The notes beneath the pieces are model-generated. The model was not told the DNA's origin. It made no database searches and saw nothing but the letters and a program-made list of their open reading frames with translations. From assembly GCA_963785735.1 (NCBI GenBank), contig CAWAWJ010000001.1, forward strand, positions 1,364,001 through 1,428,000: a stretch of DNA of 64,000 nt, given 5' to 3'. This stretch comes from REEB95 sp963785735 (GTDB lineage Bacteria > Pseudomonadota > Alphaproteobacteria > ATCC43930 > CGMCC-115725). The translations under genes and the position numbers were made by a program. This document shows, piece by piece, positions 43,912 to 54,812 of the stretch (its first letter is position 1; every line of letters starts with the position of its first letter).

Positions 43912-45120
43912 ATGTCGAATCCGTCGAACCGATCGCCTCCTCCGGCCTGCCGGCCGAGATCCGCTATTGCCGGCGCTGCGTCATCAGCAACCGCGGCCAT
44001 CCTCTATGCCGATTCCAGCACGTCGCCAACGCATCACGCCGACGCTTCATATCGACGAGGAAGGTGTCTGCGACGCCTGCCGCTTCGCGGAGCTCAAGCT
44101 GAAAATCGATTGGGAATCGCGCGAGTCGAATTGATCCGCCTGCTCGATCGTCATCGCCGCAGCGACGGCGGCTATGACTGTCTGGTGCCGGGCTCCGGCG
44201 GCAAAGACAGCTTCTATGCGCCCACGTGCTGAAATACAAATACGGCATGATCCGCTCACCCTCACCTGGCCGCCGATCCTCTATACTGATTTCGGCCGGC
44301 AGAATTCCTCAATTGGATCAGAAAGGCGGATTCGACAACATCGCCTTCAGGCCGAATGGGCGCGCCCATCGGCTGCTGACCCGGTTGGCGATCGAGGATC
44401 TGCTGCATCCATTCCAGCCGTTCATCCTTGGCCAGAAACAGCTGGCGGTTAAGCTGCGTTGCGTTCGGCATCGATCTGGTGTTTTACGGCGAGAACGAGG
44501 CGGAATACGGCAACCCGGTCGCCGACAACGCGAAATGCCTGCGCGACGAATCCATGTCGCCTTAGAGAATCTCGTCGATGTCAGGCTCGCCGGCTTGACC
44601 ATCAAGGAATGACCAAGGTCACGGCTTGCGCATGAACGAGCTGACGCCTTATTTCCCCGCCGATCACCAGGATATCGAACACTCCGGCATTGAGGTTCAT
44701 TATTTCGGCTATTACCTGGAATCGGTGCCCGCAGGAGGCCTATTACTACGCGGCCGATCATTGCAGCTTATCGGCCAACCCGGTCCGTACCGAAGGCACC
44801 TACAGCGAATACGACAGCCTCGACGACAAGATCGACGGCCTGCATTACTACACCACCTACATCAATTCGGCCTTGGGCGCGCGAGCTACGACGCTTCGCA
44901 GGAAATTGGCGACAGCCATTTGACACACGAGGAAGGCATGGGCCTGGTGCGCCGCTTCGACGGGGAATTTCCGGCGCGCTACTCGAAGAGGTCATGGCTT
45001 ATATCGAGATGGCGCCGGAACAGTTTCATCGGTTATGCGAGATTTCACTCGCCTCATTCTGGAAGAAGGAAACAGCGCCTGGCAGTTGACCAACCGGTCT
45101 GGGCAGAGGAAGCTGAACTG
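43912..45120 (+). pseudogene. N-acetyl sugar amidotransferase (WbpG/PseA-like), frameshifted
   Basis: Stitched: an N-terminal zinc domain with YCRRCVISN and EEGVCDACRFAELK, then the PP-loop VPGSGGKDSFY and the C-terminal SEYDSLDDKIDGLHYYTTYI and LGRASYDASQEI. The start likely lost one C (ATGTCGAATCC for ATGTCCGAATCC). These proteins add an amidine nitrogen to an acetamido sugar. With the HisF and HisH-like subunits it would convert a nonulosonate N-acetyl group to acetamidino. Several further indels occur, and the 3' end is approximate. Confidence 0.65.
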
Positions 45121-46184
45121 TTGGGGGCCGGAAAAGTCCTGATCGCGCCTGACCGCACCATCTCCGAGGCGATACGGCTGATCGACGGCAACAGCGCGGG
45201 CATCGCGCTGGTGGTCGAAGCGGAGCGGCGGCTGATCGGCACCGTGACCGATGGCGACGTCGCCGCGCCATGCTGCGCCACAAGCCGCTCGACTCCACGC
45301 TTCAGACCCTGCTCAAACGGCCGGCCGAAGCGCCGCACCGGGCGCCGGTTGCCGCGCCCGTCGGCACCACGGCCACCGAGTTGCTCGTGCTGATGAAACG
45401 ACACGGCTACGCCATGTGCCGCTGCTCGATGGCGATGGCCGGGTGGCCGATCTGGCCCAACTCGATCAGCTCGCGCTCGAGGAGCCGTTACCGGTGCGTG
45501 CGGTGGTGATGGCGGGCGGCCTGGGGAAAAGGTTGGCGCCACTCACCCAGGCACGCCGAAACCGATGCTGCCGGTCGGCGATCGGCCGCTGATGGAGCAT
45601 CTCCTGCTGAATATCCGCGATGCCGGCATCCACCAGGTCCATGTGACTACGCATTTTCGACCCGAGAAAATCCGCGAGCATTTCGGCGCCGGCGAGGGCC
45701 TGGGCGTCGATCTCAGTTACGTGACCGAAGACCAGCCGCTCGGCACCGCCGGCGCGCTGCGGCTGCTGAAGCCGGGTCCCGAGCCGCTGCTCGTCGTCAA
45801 CGGCGATATCCTGACCAAGGTCAATTTCCGCTCGCTCATCCGCTTCCACACGGAAAGCGGCGCGCTGCTTACCATCGGCGTGCGCAGCTACGAGATCAAT
45901 GTGCCCTACGGCGTCGTCGAGGCCGAGGGATCGCACGTCACCCGCATTGACGAAAAGCCGGTCTACCGTCATTTCGTCAATGCCGGGATCTACGTTATCG
46001 AACGGCCGCAATCCGCCACATTCCCGAAGGCCGGCGTTTCGACATGACCGACCTCATAGACGCCCTGCTCGTGGCTAAAGAGCATGTCGGCTCGTTTCCG
46101 TTGCGCGAATACTGGCTTGATATCGGCCGACCGGAAGATTATGAGCGTGCCCAGCGCGATCATGACCGTGGGGCGCTCGAATGA
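45121..46184 (+). pseudogene. CBS-domain nucleotidyltransferase (PtmE-like), frameshifted
   Basis: The N-terminal half has paired CBS motifs (SEAIRLIDGNSAGIALVVEAE, GTVTDGDV and TATELLVLMKRHG). The C-terminal half is a nucleotidyltransferase: VVMAGGLGKRLAPLTQ, LPVGDRPLMEHLL, LLVVNGDILTK, YWLDIGRPEDYERA. Losses of a single C or G in runs cut it at 45261, 45407, 45550 and near 46010. PtmE is the guanylyltransferase that makes GDP-GlcN(Ac) for legionaminic acid, so the GDP pathway variant is implied. The start is uncertain (TTG at 45121). Confidence 0.75.
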
Positions 46185-47621
46185 GCGTTGTGTTGTCACG
46201 AAGCGACATCCCGCTGCGCTGGCTAAGTCGGTTCGCGGCCGCATCCTGTTTCTCGTCGATGCGGTGCGAACCATCGAGCAGCAAGTGCCGATGTTGTGCG
46301 CGCTCGATGCTGCCGGATCGGAAACCTGGTTCATGCCGCTCTCGGGGGCGGGGAATATTGGAACGCCGCCGCCCGAATTTTCGCGCATCTGGCCGCTGGT
46401 TCCGGCGGCCGCCGCATCGGGCGCTGATGCGCATGTCACCCATCCCGGAAACCGGGTGGTGGCCTGCGGTCTCGGCTCGGCCGTCTGTTGCAGCTGCGCG
46501 GCCTGACGGCTTTGCGCGAGTTGGTGCTGGCCGTTTCATGGCGCGCGCCTGGCGGCGCCAGCGCGCGGCGGCGCGACGGCGCATTGCGGCTCTCGCTCCG
46601 CGCTGTATCATCACGGCGCGAGAGCGAACGCCGGATGCGCTGCCGGTTGTCGCCGCGGCGAAAGATTTGGGCATTCCAGTGATTCTGTCGTTTCCGCCGG
46701 TCTGTACATGCCGGATGGGGGGCCTATATGCGGCGCAATGATCCGGCCCTCCGGCTCGATTCCGGCGTGGCCACGAGCTGGACGCAATTGCTGCTCAATC
46801 GGTTTGTCGGATGGGTACAGCCGGGGCATGTTTTCGCTTCGCGCTGGGGCCGCATGCTGCATCAGCCGGCGCATCGGTACATGGCAACCTGGTTGGCGCA
46901 CTTGTCCTTGCCCAATTCTGGTCCAGGGTACGCGCTTCGTCGATGCGGTCGTCATCTCGGGCGATGACGAACGCCGCGTTTGCGAGATTGCCGGCATTCC
47001 GCCCGCGCGGATTGCCGCCATTGGCATCCGGCATTGCAGCTTCAATACGAGCGTCGTCAAGAAAGGTCCAGGGTGCGCGCCAGCTCGGCCTCAGCCGCAC
47101 CGACGCGCTGATCGTTGTCTCGCTTCCGCCGCTCTGGGAACACAATCTGCTGGACCAGGCGACGCATTTCGCCTTCACCGATCGGTTGCTGGCTCAGCTG
47201 TCGAACCACGAAGCGACGGTCATTGTCTCGTTGCATCCCAAGATGGATCGCCGCCTCTATGCCGCGCGGATTGAAGCAGCGGGATTGCGCATGGCCGAGC
47301 GGCGATCAGCACCTATCTCCCGCCGCCGATCTCTTCATCGCTGGCATCTATTCGTCGACCATACGCTGGGCCATGGCGGTCGGCATTCCCAGCGTCAATC
47401 TCGATTTCTGGGAATTCAACGAATCGACTTATGCGGGCGTGGCCGACTATGTGACGTTGAAATCGTTCAAGGCTCTCCAGCGCTGGCTCGACGCCCGGCT
47501 GGCGGGCGGGTCGCCCAAACCCCATGACGGCGCCTTGCCGCTCGGGTTGATTTGCGACGGCCGCTTCGGCGAACGCTTCGTGGAGCTGGTAGAGCGTCTG
47601 GCGGGAAGCCCGAAAAGATGA
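46181..47621 (+). pseudogene. GT-B-like protein of unknown specificity, frameshifted
   Basis: Fragments in different frames include RILFLVDAVRTIEQQVPMLCAL, DAVVISGDDERRVCEIAGIPP, TVIVSLHPKMDRRLYAARIEA, and PAADLFIAGIYSSTIRWAMAVGIPSVNLDFWEF. The last recalls the donor-side domain of 2-epimerase-like and capsule-type GT-B proteins. It starts in an ATGA overlap with the ptmE-like gene and ends in an ATGA overlap with the synthase gene, so the locus order is intact although the frame is not. Confidence 0.5.
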
Positions 47622-48651
47622 GCCGTTCCTTTACCCTCGCCGGACGTCCGATCGGGCAGGGACGCTGCTTCGTCATTGCCGAAGCGGGGGTCAATCACAA
47701 TGGCGAAATCGGCAAGGCGCTGGCCCTGGTCGATGTCGCCGCCGCCGCGGGCGCCGATGCGGTCAAGTTCCAGACTTTCTCCGCCGCGCGTATCGCCGTG
47801 GCCGATGCGCCCAAGGCGCGTTACCAGGAGCGCGATCAAAGCCCAACGCAGCGCGAAATGCTGCGCCGCCTCGAGCTCGACGAGCCCATGCACCGGCAGC
47901 TCATCGCGCGCGCCGCCGAGCGAAGATCGTTTTTCTTTTCGTCGCCCTTCGACGAGATCAGCGCCGATTTGCCGGAGAAGCTCGACATCGCGGCCTTCAA
48001 GATTCCGTCGGGCGAGCTTACCAACACCCCGTTTCTGCGCCATGTTGCAGCCAAGCGTCGGCCGATGATCGTATCGACCGGCATGGCAAATCTTGACGAG
48101 GTGTGTGATGCAGTCGCCGCCATCGGATCGAAAGCGGAGGCCTGGCCTTGCTTCATTGCGTCAGCGCCTATCCGGCAGAACCGCGCGACGCCAATCTGCG
48201 GGCGGTGGCTGCTCTTGAGAATACGTTCAACGTGCCGGTCGGCTGGTCCGACCACATGCTCGGCACCGAAGTCGCCCTTGCCGGCGCCGCATTGGGCGCG
48301 GCCATCATCGAGAAACATCTGACGCTCGACCGCGCGCTGCCGGGACCGACCATGCCGCCTCGACCGAGCCGCTGAGTTCGCCGCCTCGGTGCGGAGCATT
48401 CGACGGTCGAATCCGCCTTGGGCGCGGCGAAAAGCGGCCGACCGCAGCCGAGGCCGAGATCGCGGCGGCGGCGCGCAAGAGCATCGTCGCCGCCCGTCCT
48501 ATTTCGGCGGGACGGGTGCTGGTGGCGGCGGATTTGACTTTGCGCCGGCCTGGACCGGTCTCCCGCCCACGATGCTCGAACAGGTATCGGCCGGCGCGCC
48601 AAGCGCGCGGTTGATGAGGACGTCTTGCTGCGCGCGGACTGGCTGGCGTGA
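47618..48651 (+). pseudogene. Legionaminic acid synthase-like (LegI/NeuB family), frameshifted
   Basis: CFVIAEAGVNHNGEIGKALALVDVAAAAGADAVKFQTF, EMLRRLELDEPMHRQL and FKIPSGELTNTPFLRHV are very close to LegI/NeuB, the enzymes that condense a hexose with PEP. The 3' part in other frames has LHCVSAYPAEPRDANL, GWSDHMLGTEVALAGAALGAAIIEKHLTLD and the SAF-domain tail ADWLA. The first clear break is near 48140. It overlaps the downstream neuC-type gene by GTGA. Confidence 0.8.
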
Positions 48652-49795
48652 CGCGCGTTTCCGTCGTGACCACCAGCCGAGCGGATTACGGCATTTACCG
48701 CCCGCTGCTGCGGGAGCTAGCGGCCGATTCCCGGTTCGATCTCACCCTCATCGTGGGCGGATCGCATCTGCTGCGCGATCATGGATACTCGTAGAGGCGA
48801 TCGAAGAGGACGGCTTTCCGATCGGCGCGCGCGTCGATTGCCTGTCCTCGACGACAGCGCGGCGGGCATCGCGCTCGGCATGGGCGCAGCCGTTACCGGC
48901 TATGCCCGCGCCATCGCACAGCTGTCGCCCGATTTTCTGCTTGTGCTCGGTGATCGTTTTGAAATGTTTTCGGCCGCGGTTGCAGCCTCGCCGTTCCCCA
49001 TCGGGTTGGGGCATATCCATGGCGGCGAGCTTAGCCTTGGCGCGATCGACAATTCCTGGCGCCACGCGACGACCAAGCTCGCGCATCTTCATTTTGTCGC
49101 GACGGCGGAGTATGCGCGGCGGATCGTCCAGCTCGGTGAGGAAGACTGGCGTATCCATAATGTCGGCGCGCTCAGCCTGGACAATCTCGATGGACTGCGG
49201 CTGCTGGGGAAGATGGGCTCGAGACGCGCCTCGGCATGAAGCTCGATCCTGCCCCGCTCATCGCAACCTACCATCCGGCGACGCGAGACGATGAGGCCGA
49301 CGCCGCCGGTCCCATGCTCGCCGTGCTGGAGAGTGTCGAGCGACCAATCGTGATCACCGCTCCCAACGCCGATGCCGGCGATCGCCGACTGCGCGAGGCC
49401 TATGCCGGCTTTGCCGCCCGCCATCCGCGGACCAAATTGGTCGATAGCCTCGGCACCGCCGGTTATTTCGGGCTGATGGGCTGCGCCGCGGCGATGATTG
49501 GCAATTCCTCGAGCGCGCTCATCGAAGCACCCAGCTTCGGCCTGCCGGCGGTTAATATCGGGCCGCGGCAGGAGGGTCGCGTGCGGGGCGCCAACGTGGT
49601 CGATTGCGCCAATGACAGCGCAGCCATCGCAGCCGCGCTCCGGCAAACCCTCGAACCAGGCTTTCGCAAGGGCATCGCCGGCGTGGCCAATCCCTATCGC
49701 GGCAAGCGGCCGGCGGCGCCGCAGATCGTCGCGGCCCTGATTGCGGCGCCACGCGGCCGCAAATGCTCGCCAAACGCTTCATCGACCGTGTCTGA
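48648..49795 (+). pseudogene. Hydrolysing UDP/GDP-sugar 2-epimerase (LegG/NeuC family), frameshifted
   Basis: From a GTG start: VSVVTTSRADYGIYRPLLRELA, LIVGGSHLLRD, and after indels near 48785, 48855 and 49210: LLVLGDRFEMFSAAVAA, GHIHGGELSLGAIDNSWRHA, YHPATRDDEA, GNSSSALIEAPSFGLPAVNIGPRQEGR. Those are typical of hydrolysing 2-epimerases. They cut the nucleotide and yield the free ManNAc-like sugar for the synthase. The genes before (synthase) and after (acetyltransferase) match. Confidence 0.8.
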
Positions 49796-49857
49796 CATGA
49801 TCGACGGTATTTTGATTCTCGGCGGCGGCAATTTTCGATTTTGCGTGTTGAGCATAA

Positions 49858-50490
49858 ATGCAGAAGCTGATCATAGTCGGCGGCGGGGAACATGCCCGTG
49901 TCGTGATCGAGGCCGCCCGCGCCGAAGGAAAGTGGGAGGTTGTCGGATTCGTCGACCCGAAGCCTTGTGAAGAAACGGTCCGACGATTGAATGTGAAGCG
50001 CCTCGGAGATGATACGTTCCTGCAATCTCTGACGGATGAGAAGATAATTCTCGGCGTCGGCACCGTCCGGGTAAATCCCGCGCGCAAGGAAATCGTCAAC
50101 CGGATCAACCAGCCCCAGCGATGGGCCACGGTCATTCATCCCTTCACGAGCGTCTCGTCGACGGCGTCTATCGCCCCCGGCGTCGTCATATTGCCCTGCG
50201 TGGTCATTTGCACGGGCTCGAGGATATCCGAGCACGCGATCATCAATCACGGCGCGAATATCGATCATGACGTCTCGGTCGGGAAATTCGTTCACGCCGC
50301 ACCGCAGGCCAATCTGGGCGGCGGGTCGAAGATCGGCGACAATGCCTATCTCGGCATGGGCGCAATCGTCAGGGACCACGTCACCGTGAGCGACGATACG
50401 CTGGTCGGCATGGGCGCCGTCGTTTCCAGGCAATATCCGGCAGGCAGCACGCTAGTTGGGGTTCCGGCGAAACCCAAGGATTTGGTGTGA
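49858..50490 (+). CDS. NeuD/LegH-type N- or O-acetyltransferase
   Basis: 210 residues with a Rossmann-like start (LIIVGGGEHARVVIEAA) and a left-handed beta-helix of hexapeptide repeats (ASIAPGVVILPCVVICTGSRI, ISEHAIINHGANIDHD, AYLGMGAIVRDHV) as in NeuD and PglD. In legionaminic acid synthesis LegH acetylates the 4-amino group made by LegC; the position right before legB and legC supports that. It is not frameshifted. A 62-base gap precedes it. Confidence 0.85.
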   Translation: MQKLIIVGGGEHARVVIEAARAEGKWEVVGFVDPKPCEETVRRLNVKRLGDDTFLQSLTDEKIILGVGTVRVNPARKEIVNRINQPQRWATVIHPFTSVSSTASIAPGVVILPCVVICTGSRISEHAIINHGANIDHDVSVGKFVHAAPQANLGGGSKIGDNAYLGMGAIVRDHVTVSDDTLVGMGAVVSRQYPAGSTLVGVPAKPKDLV

Positions 50491-50527
50491 CGGCAATCGT
50501 CATTCCGGCACAAATCAAGAAAGGACC

Positions 50528-51514
50528 ATGATGAACCTCAAGGGCAAGAAAGTGTTGGTGACCGGGGCAGGGGGCTTCATCGGCAGCCATTTGACCGAAC
50601 GACTGGTTGCGCTCGGCGCCGATGTGCGCGCCTTCCTGCATTACAATTCGCTGGGTTCCGCGGAATGGCTCGATCAATCGCCAAGTGCCGGCAAGGTCGA
50701 ATTTTATTTCGGCGACGTCGCCGACCGCGACACCGTTCGTGGCGCCATGGCTGGGCGCGAGATCGTGTTCCATCTCGCCGCGCTGATCGGCATTCCCTAT
50801 TCCTATGTAGCACCGAAATCCTATGTGCGCACGAACGTCTCGGGGACGCTCAATGTGCTCCAATTGGCGCGCGAGCTCGGCGTGACGCGGGTCATCCAGA
50901 CCTCGACTAGCGAGGTTTACGGCACAGCCCTGGCCGTGCCGATCGACGAGACCCATCCGCTGCAGGGACAATCGCCCTATTCGGCGACCAAGATCGCCGC
51001 CGACAAGTTGGCGGAATCCTTCCATCTATCGTTCGGCCTTCCGGTCGTGACAATCCGCCCCTTCAACACCTATGGTCCGCGCCAATCCTTGCGCGCCGTC
51101 ATCCCGACCATCATCTTGCAGGCCTTCAAGGGCGAGGGCATACGCCTCGGCAATTTGTCGCCGACCCGCGATCTCAATTTCGTCACTGACACGGTCGAAG
51201 GCTTCATAAGCGCGGCCTTCGCGCCCGGGGCGATTGGTGGCACGTTCAATCTCGGCTCGGGACGTGAGATATCGATCGCTGGGCTGGTCGAGTTGATCGG
51301 AAGCCTGCTAGGGCAGAAGCTGACGACGGTTGCCGACAAGGATCGTGCCCGCCCGTCGGGCAGCGAAGTCGAAAGGCTACTCGCCGAAACCGCGCGGGCC
51401 CGCGCCGTTCTCGGCTGGAATCCTGCAATTGAACTGAAGGACGGTCTCGCGCGCACCATCGAATGGCTGCGCGGCAATGCCCATAATTACCGCCCGGAAA
51501 CCTATGCCCGCTGA
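50528..51514 (+). CDS. legB: Nucleotide-HexNAc 4,6-dehydratase LegB
   Basis: 328 residues from ATG 50528 with AAAGGA upstream. Extended SDR: TGAGGFIGSHLTERL, HLAALIGIPYSYVAPKSYVRTNVSGTLNVLQ, TSTSEVYGTALAVPIDETHPLQGQSPYSATKIAADKL and RPFNTYGPRQSLRAVIPTII. The IGIPYSY and the HPLQGQSPYSATK blocks are LegB hallmarks. It makes the 4-keto-6-deoxy sugar from GDP- or UDP-GlcNAc. Overlaps the aminotransferase gene. Confidence 0.9.
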   Translation: MMNLKGKKVLVTGAGGFIGSHLTERLVALGADVRAFLHYNSLGSAEWLDQSPSAGKVEFYFGDVADRDTVRGAMAGREIVFHLAALIGIPYSYVAPKSYVRTNVSGTLNVLQLARELGVTRVIQTSTSEVYGTALAVPIDETHPLQGQSPYSATKIAADKLAESFHLSFGLPVVTIRPFNTYGPRQSLRAVIPTIILQAFKGEGIRLGNLSPTRDLNFVTDTVEGFISAAFAPGAIGGTFNLGSGREISIAGLVELIGSLLGQKLTTVADKDRARPSGSEVERLLAETARARAVLGWNPAIELKDGLARTIEWLRGNAHNYRPETYAR

Positions 51515-52667
51515 AGCCAAAGAAAAACGCGAGCCGGATTTCATTTCGCTTTGCGTGCCGCATTTTGAGGGGCGCGAATGGGACTATTTGCGCGACTGCC
51601 TGGATTCAACGTGGGTTTCTTCCGTGGGCCCCTATGTCACCCGTTTCGAGCAGTCCCTGGCGGCGAAGCTGGGCGTGCGTCACGCCGTGGCGACGGTGAA
51701 CGGCACTGCCTCCCTACACATCGCGCTGCTTGCCTGCGGTGTCCAGCCCGATGACGAGGTGCTGGTTCCGACATTGACTTTCATCGCACCCGCCAATGCG
51801 GTGCGCTATTGCGGAGCCTGGCCCGTTTTCATTGACGCCGATGCCGCGACTTGGCAGATGGATGTCGCTCTGGTCGAGCAGTTTCTCGGCCAGGATTGCC
51901 GAGCGGAAGGCGGCAAGCTTGTCAACCGGCGGAGCGGTCGCCGGGTTACGGCGCTGCTCCCAGTCCATCTGCTCGGCCATCCGGTGGATATGGAACCGCT
52001 CATGGCGCTCGCCCGGCGCTACGGGCTCAAGGTGGTCGAGGATGCGACGGAAAGCCTCGGCGGCATGTACAAGAACCGCCCAATCGGCACGCATGGCGAC
52101 GTCGCGTGCTTCAGTTTTAATGGCAACAAGCTCATCACCACTGGCGGCGGCGGCATGATCCTCACCGACGACGCCAAGCTGGCCGAGCGCGCGCATTACC
52201 TGACGACCCAGGCCAAGGACAATCCGCTCGAATACGTCCATAACGAGATCGGCTTCAACTACCGGCTGACCAATCTGCAAGCGGCGCTGGGTTGCGCCCA
52301 GCTGGAACGGCTCGATGCCTATGTTGAAAGGAAGCGCGCGATCGCGAAACGTTACCGTGAGGGTCTGCCCAACGCCACGCGGATGCCCGAGGCATCCTGG
52401 GCGCGGTCCAGCTTCTGGCTTTACACCGTGCTGGCCGAGCGCGCCGATCGCCACGAACTGCATCGACGGCTCGAACAGCAACGCATCCAGACCCGGCCAC
52501 TCTGGCAGCCGTTACACCAGAGCCCGGCGCATCGCGGCGCGGAGTCTGTCGTTAACGGCGCGGCGGAACATATCCATCGTTATGCGCTCAGCCTGCCGTC
52601 GAGCGTCGGCCTCTCAGAGACCGACCAGAGCCGCGTCATCGCCGCAATGCGGGAATTGATCGTATGA
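51504..52667 (+). CDS. legC: PLP-dependent aminotransferase LegC
   Basis: 387 residues from ATG 51504, overlapping the legB end by 11 bases; ATG 51477 is also in frame. The DegT/DnrJ/EryC1 fold shows LCVPHFEGREWDYLRDCLDSTWVSSVG at the start, typical of LegC, and the PLP lysine in FSFNGNKLITTGGGGM. It transaminates the 4-keto sugar from LegB using glutamate. Reading frame and legB pairing are fully consistent. Confidence 0.9.
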   Translation: MPAEAKEKREPDFISLCVPHFEGREWDYLRDCLDSTWVSSVGPYVTRFEQSLAAKLGVRHAVATVNGTASLHIALLACGVQPDDEVLVPTLTFIAPANAVRYCGAWPVFIDADAATWQMDVALVEQFLGQDCRAEGGKLVNRRSGRRVTALLPVHLLGHPVDMEPLMALARRYGLKVVEDATESLGGMYKNRPIGTHGDVACFSFNGNKLITTGGGGMILTDDAKLAERAHYLTTQAKDNPLEYVHNEIGFNYRLTNLQAALGCAQLERLDAYVERKRAIAKRYREGLPNATRMPEASWARSSFWLYTVLAERADRHELHRRLEQQRIQTRPLWQPLHQSPAHRGAESVVNGAAEHIHRYALSLPSSVGLSETDQSRVIAAMRELIV

Positions 52668-53660
52668 AAGCATCTTCGCAAATTCGTATTATCGCCGAGA
52701 TCGGCTCGGTGCATGACGGCTCCTTCGGCAACGCGCTGAAGTTGATTAAATCGGCCGCCCAATGCGGGGCCGACGCGGTCAAGTTTCAAACTCATATCGC
52801 AGAAGCGGAAACTCTTCCCGACGCGCCATCGCCCGCCTATTTCACGGCCGAGCCGCGTTTCGACTATTTCCGCCGCACCGCTTTTTCGCCCGAGCGATGG
52901 GCGCAGCTGCGCTCCGCCTGCGAGCGCGCAGGCGTCACCTTCTTGTCCTCGCCTTTCAGCATCGAGGCGATCGATCTGTTGGAAAAAGTCGGCGTCGCCG
53001 CCTACAAATTCCGTCCGGCGAGGTCAGCGATCTTCCCATGCTGGAGAAGATTGTCGCAACCAAGAAGCCGGTGCTGCTGTCTTCGGGCATGAGCGGCTGG
53101 GCCGAACTCGACGCCGCGGTGACGGCCTTGAAGCCCGGCGGCCCGGTCACCATCTTGCAATGCGCTTCGGCCTATCCGTGCCCGCCTGAGTGGGTCGGAC
53201 TCAACGTGCTGGCCGAAATGCGCGCCCGCTACAAGCTCCCCGTCGGCTTCTCTGATCGCACTACTGGCCCGGCTCCAGCGCTCGCCGCCGCCGCGCTGGG
53301 CGCCACCGTGATCGAAACATTACGCCCTCGCGGATGGTTTACGGCAGCGACGCCGCCGATGCGATGGAGCCGAAGGATTGCAGGCGTTTCGCGCAGGGAT
53401 TGCGCGAAATCTCAGCGATGCTCGATCCTGCGGTCGACCAGAACGGTATTCCCTCCTTCAGGGAAATGAAGCAAATATTTGAGAAAAGCGTACTGTCACC
53501 GCGCGCCCACTCGTTCCAGCCAGTGATTGCGCACGAAGACCTTGCCTTCTAGGAGCCAGGTAACGGCTTATCGGCCTCGCGCTCGCGTGGACTCCATAGA
53601 TAGACACACACGCCTCGCTGCTCCGGCAAACCGCGAACTGACTTCAGAGGATTTCAACTC
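52664..53660 (+). pseudogene. Second NeuB-type nonulosonic acid synthase, frameshifted
   Basis: IRIIAEIGSVHDGSFGNALKLIKSAAQCGADAVKFQTHIAEAET differs clearly from the first synthase. In shifted frames after about 53006 come PSGEVSDLPMLEKIVATKK, QCASAYPCPPEWVGLN, VGFSDRTTGPAPALAAAALGATVIE, and from about 53325 a MVYGSDAADAMEP stretch and a SAF-like tail ending near 53650. One A is missing from AAAA at 53006. It overlaps legC by ATGA. Confidence 0.75.
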
Positions 53661-54808
53661 ATCATCGCCTCCAAAAAGAAGAAAATCTGCGCTGTCATCG
53701 GTTCGCGCGCCAATACTCGAGCGTCAGATCGGCGATGCGTGCGATATCCGCGCATCCCCGGCCGAGTTGCACTGGTCTGCGCCGCTTCGGCGCTGCTACC
53801 GTTACGGCCAGGTGGTGATCTGATCGAGCAGGACGGGTACCGGGTGACGAGAGACTCGCATGCTGGTCAGGGTGACCCCGCGGACCATGGTCAAGTCGAT
53901 GGCATCGGGCTCATCGAAGTTATCCTCACTTTCGACGGCTCCGGCCCGACGTGGTCATCACCGTGGGCGATCGCTTCGAGACCATGGCGACGACGCTCGC
54001 CGCCGCCTACATGATATTCCCGTCGCGCACACCATGGGCGGCGAGGTGTCCGGCACCATCGACGAAAGCATCGCCACGCCGTCACCAAATTCGCGCATAT
54101 TCATTTCCCGGCAAGCCGCGAGGCGGCCGAGCGCATCGTCAAGCTCGGCGAGCGGCCCGAAACCGTGTTCCGGTAGGCTGCCCGCGCATCGACCTGGTCG
54201 CCGAAATCCTGAAGCAGGACGGCAACGGCTGGATGTGGGCCTGTTCAATCTCGGCGTCGGGGCATCGCTTGATCTGTCGAAACCCTTTCTCCTCGTCAGC
54301 CAGCATCCGGTGACCACCGAATACGGCGAAGGCGAGCGCCAGATCACCGCCACGCTCTCGGCCGTGCGCAAGGCGGGGCTCCCAGCTATAGTGCTGTGGC
54401 CCAACGCCGATGCCGGTTCCGAGGATATCGCCCGCGGAATCCGCAAATGGCGCGAGCAGGGCCAGGCCGAAACATGCATTTCTTCAAGAACCTACCGACT
54501 GACACTTATATTCGTCTGATGGCTCGGGCATCCTGCCTGGTGGGAAATTCCTCGAGCGGCATCCGCGAAGGGGCCTATATCGGCACGCCGGTGGTGAAAT
54601 CGGCTCGCGCCAGACCGCGCGCGAGCGCGGCAAGAACGTGACCGATGTCGGCTATGACGAGGCCGGTATCGCCGCCGCCATCGCGGCCAACGCAAGCATG
54701 GCCGTTACGCGATGGAGGAATCTACGGCGACGGCAGCGCCGCCGGCAGATCGCCGATATCCTGGCCGGGCTCGGGCCGATCGCCGTGCAAAAGCTCATAA
54801 CCTATTGA
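53661..54808 (+). pseudogene. Second NeuC-type hydrolysing 2-epimerase, frameshifted
   Basis: The start is not certain; ICAVIGSRANYSSVRSAMRAI in stitched frames marks a NeuC-type N-terminus. Later: DVVITVGDRFETMATTLAAAYM, HTMGGEVSGTIDESI, LVSQHPVTTEYGEGERQI, LWPNADAGSEDI, and NSSSGIREGAYIGTPVV. It would give the free mannosamine-like sugar for the second synthase. At least six indels are inferred. The RANYSS block and GEVSGTIDES differ from the first NeuC, so it is not a simple duplicate. Confidence 0.7.
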
Positions 54809-54812
54809 ACCG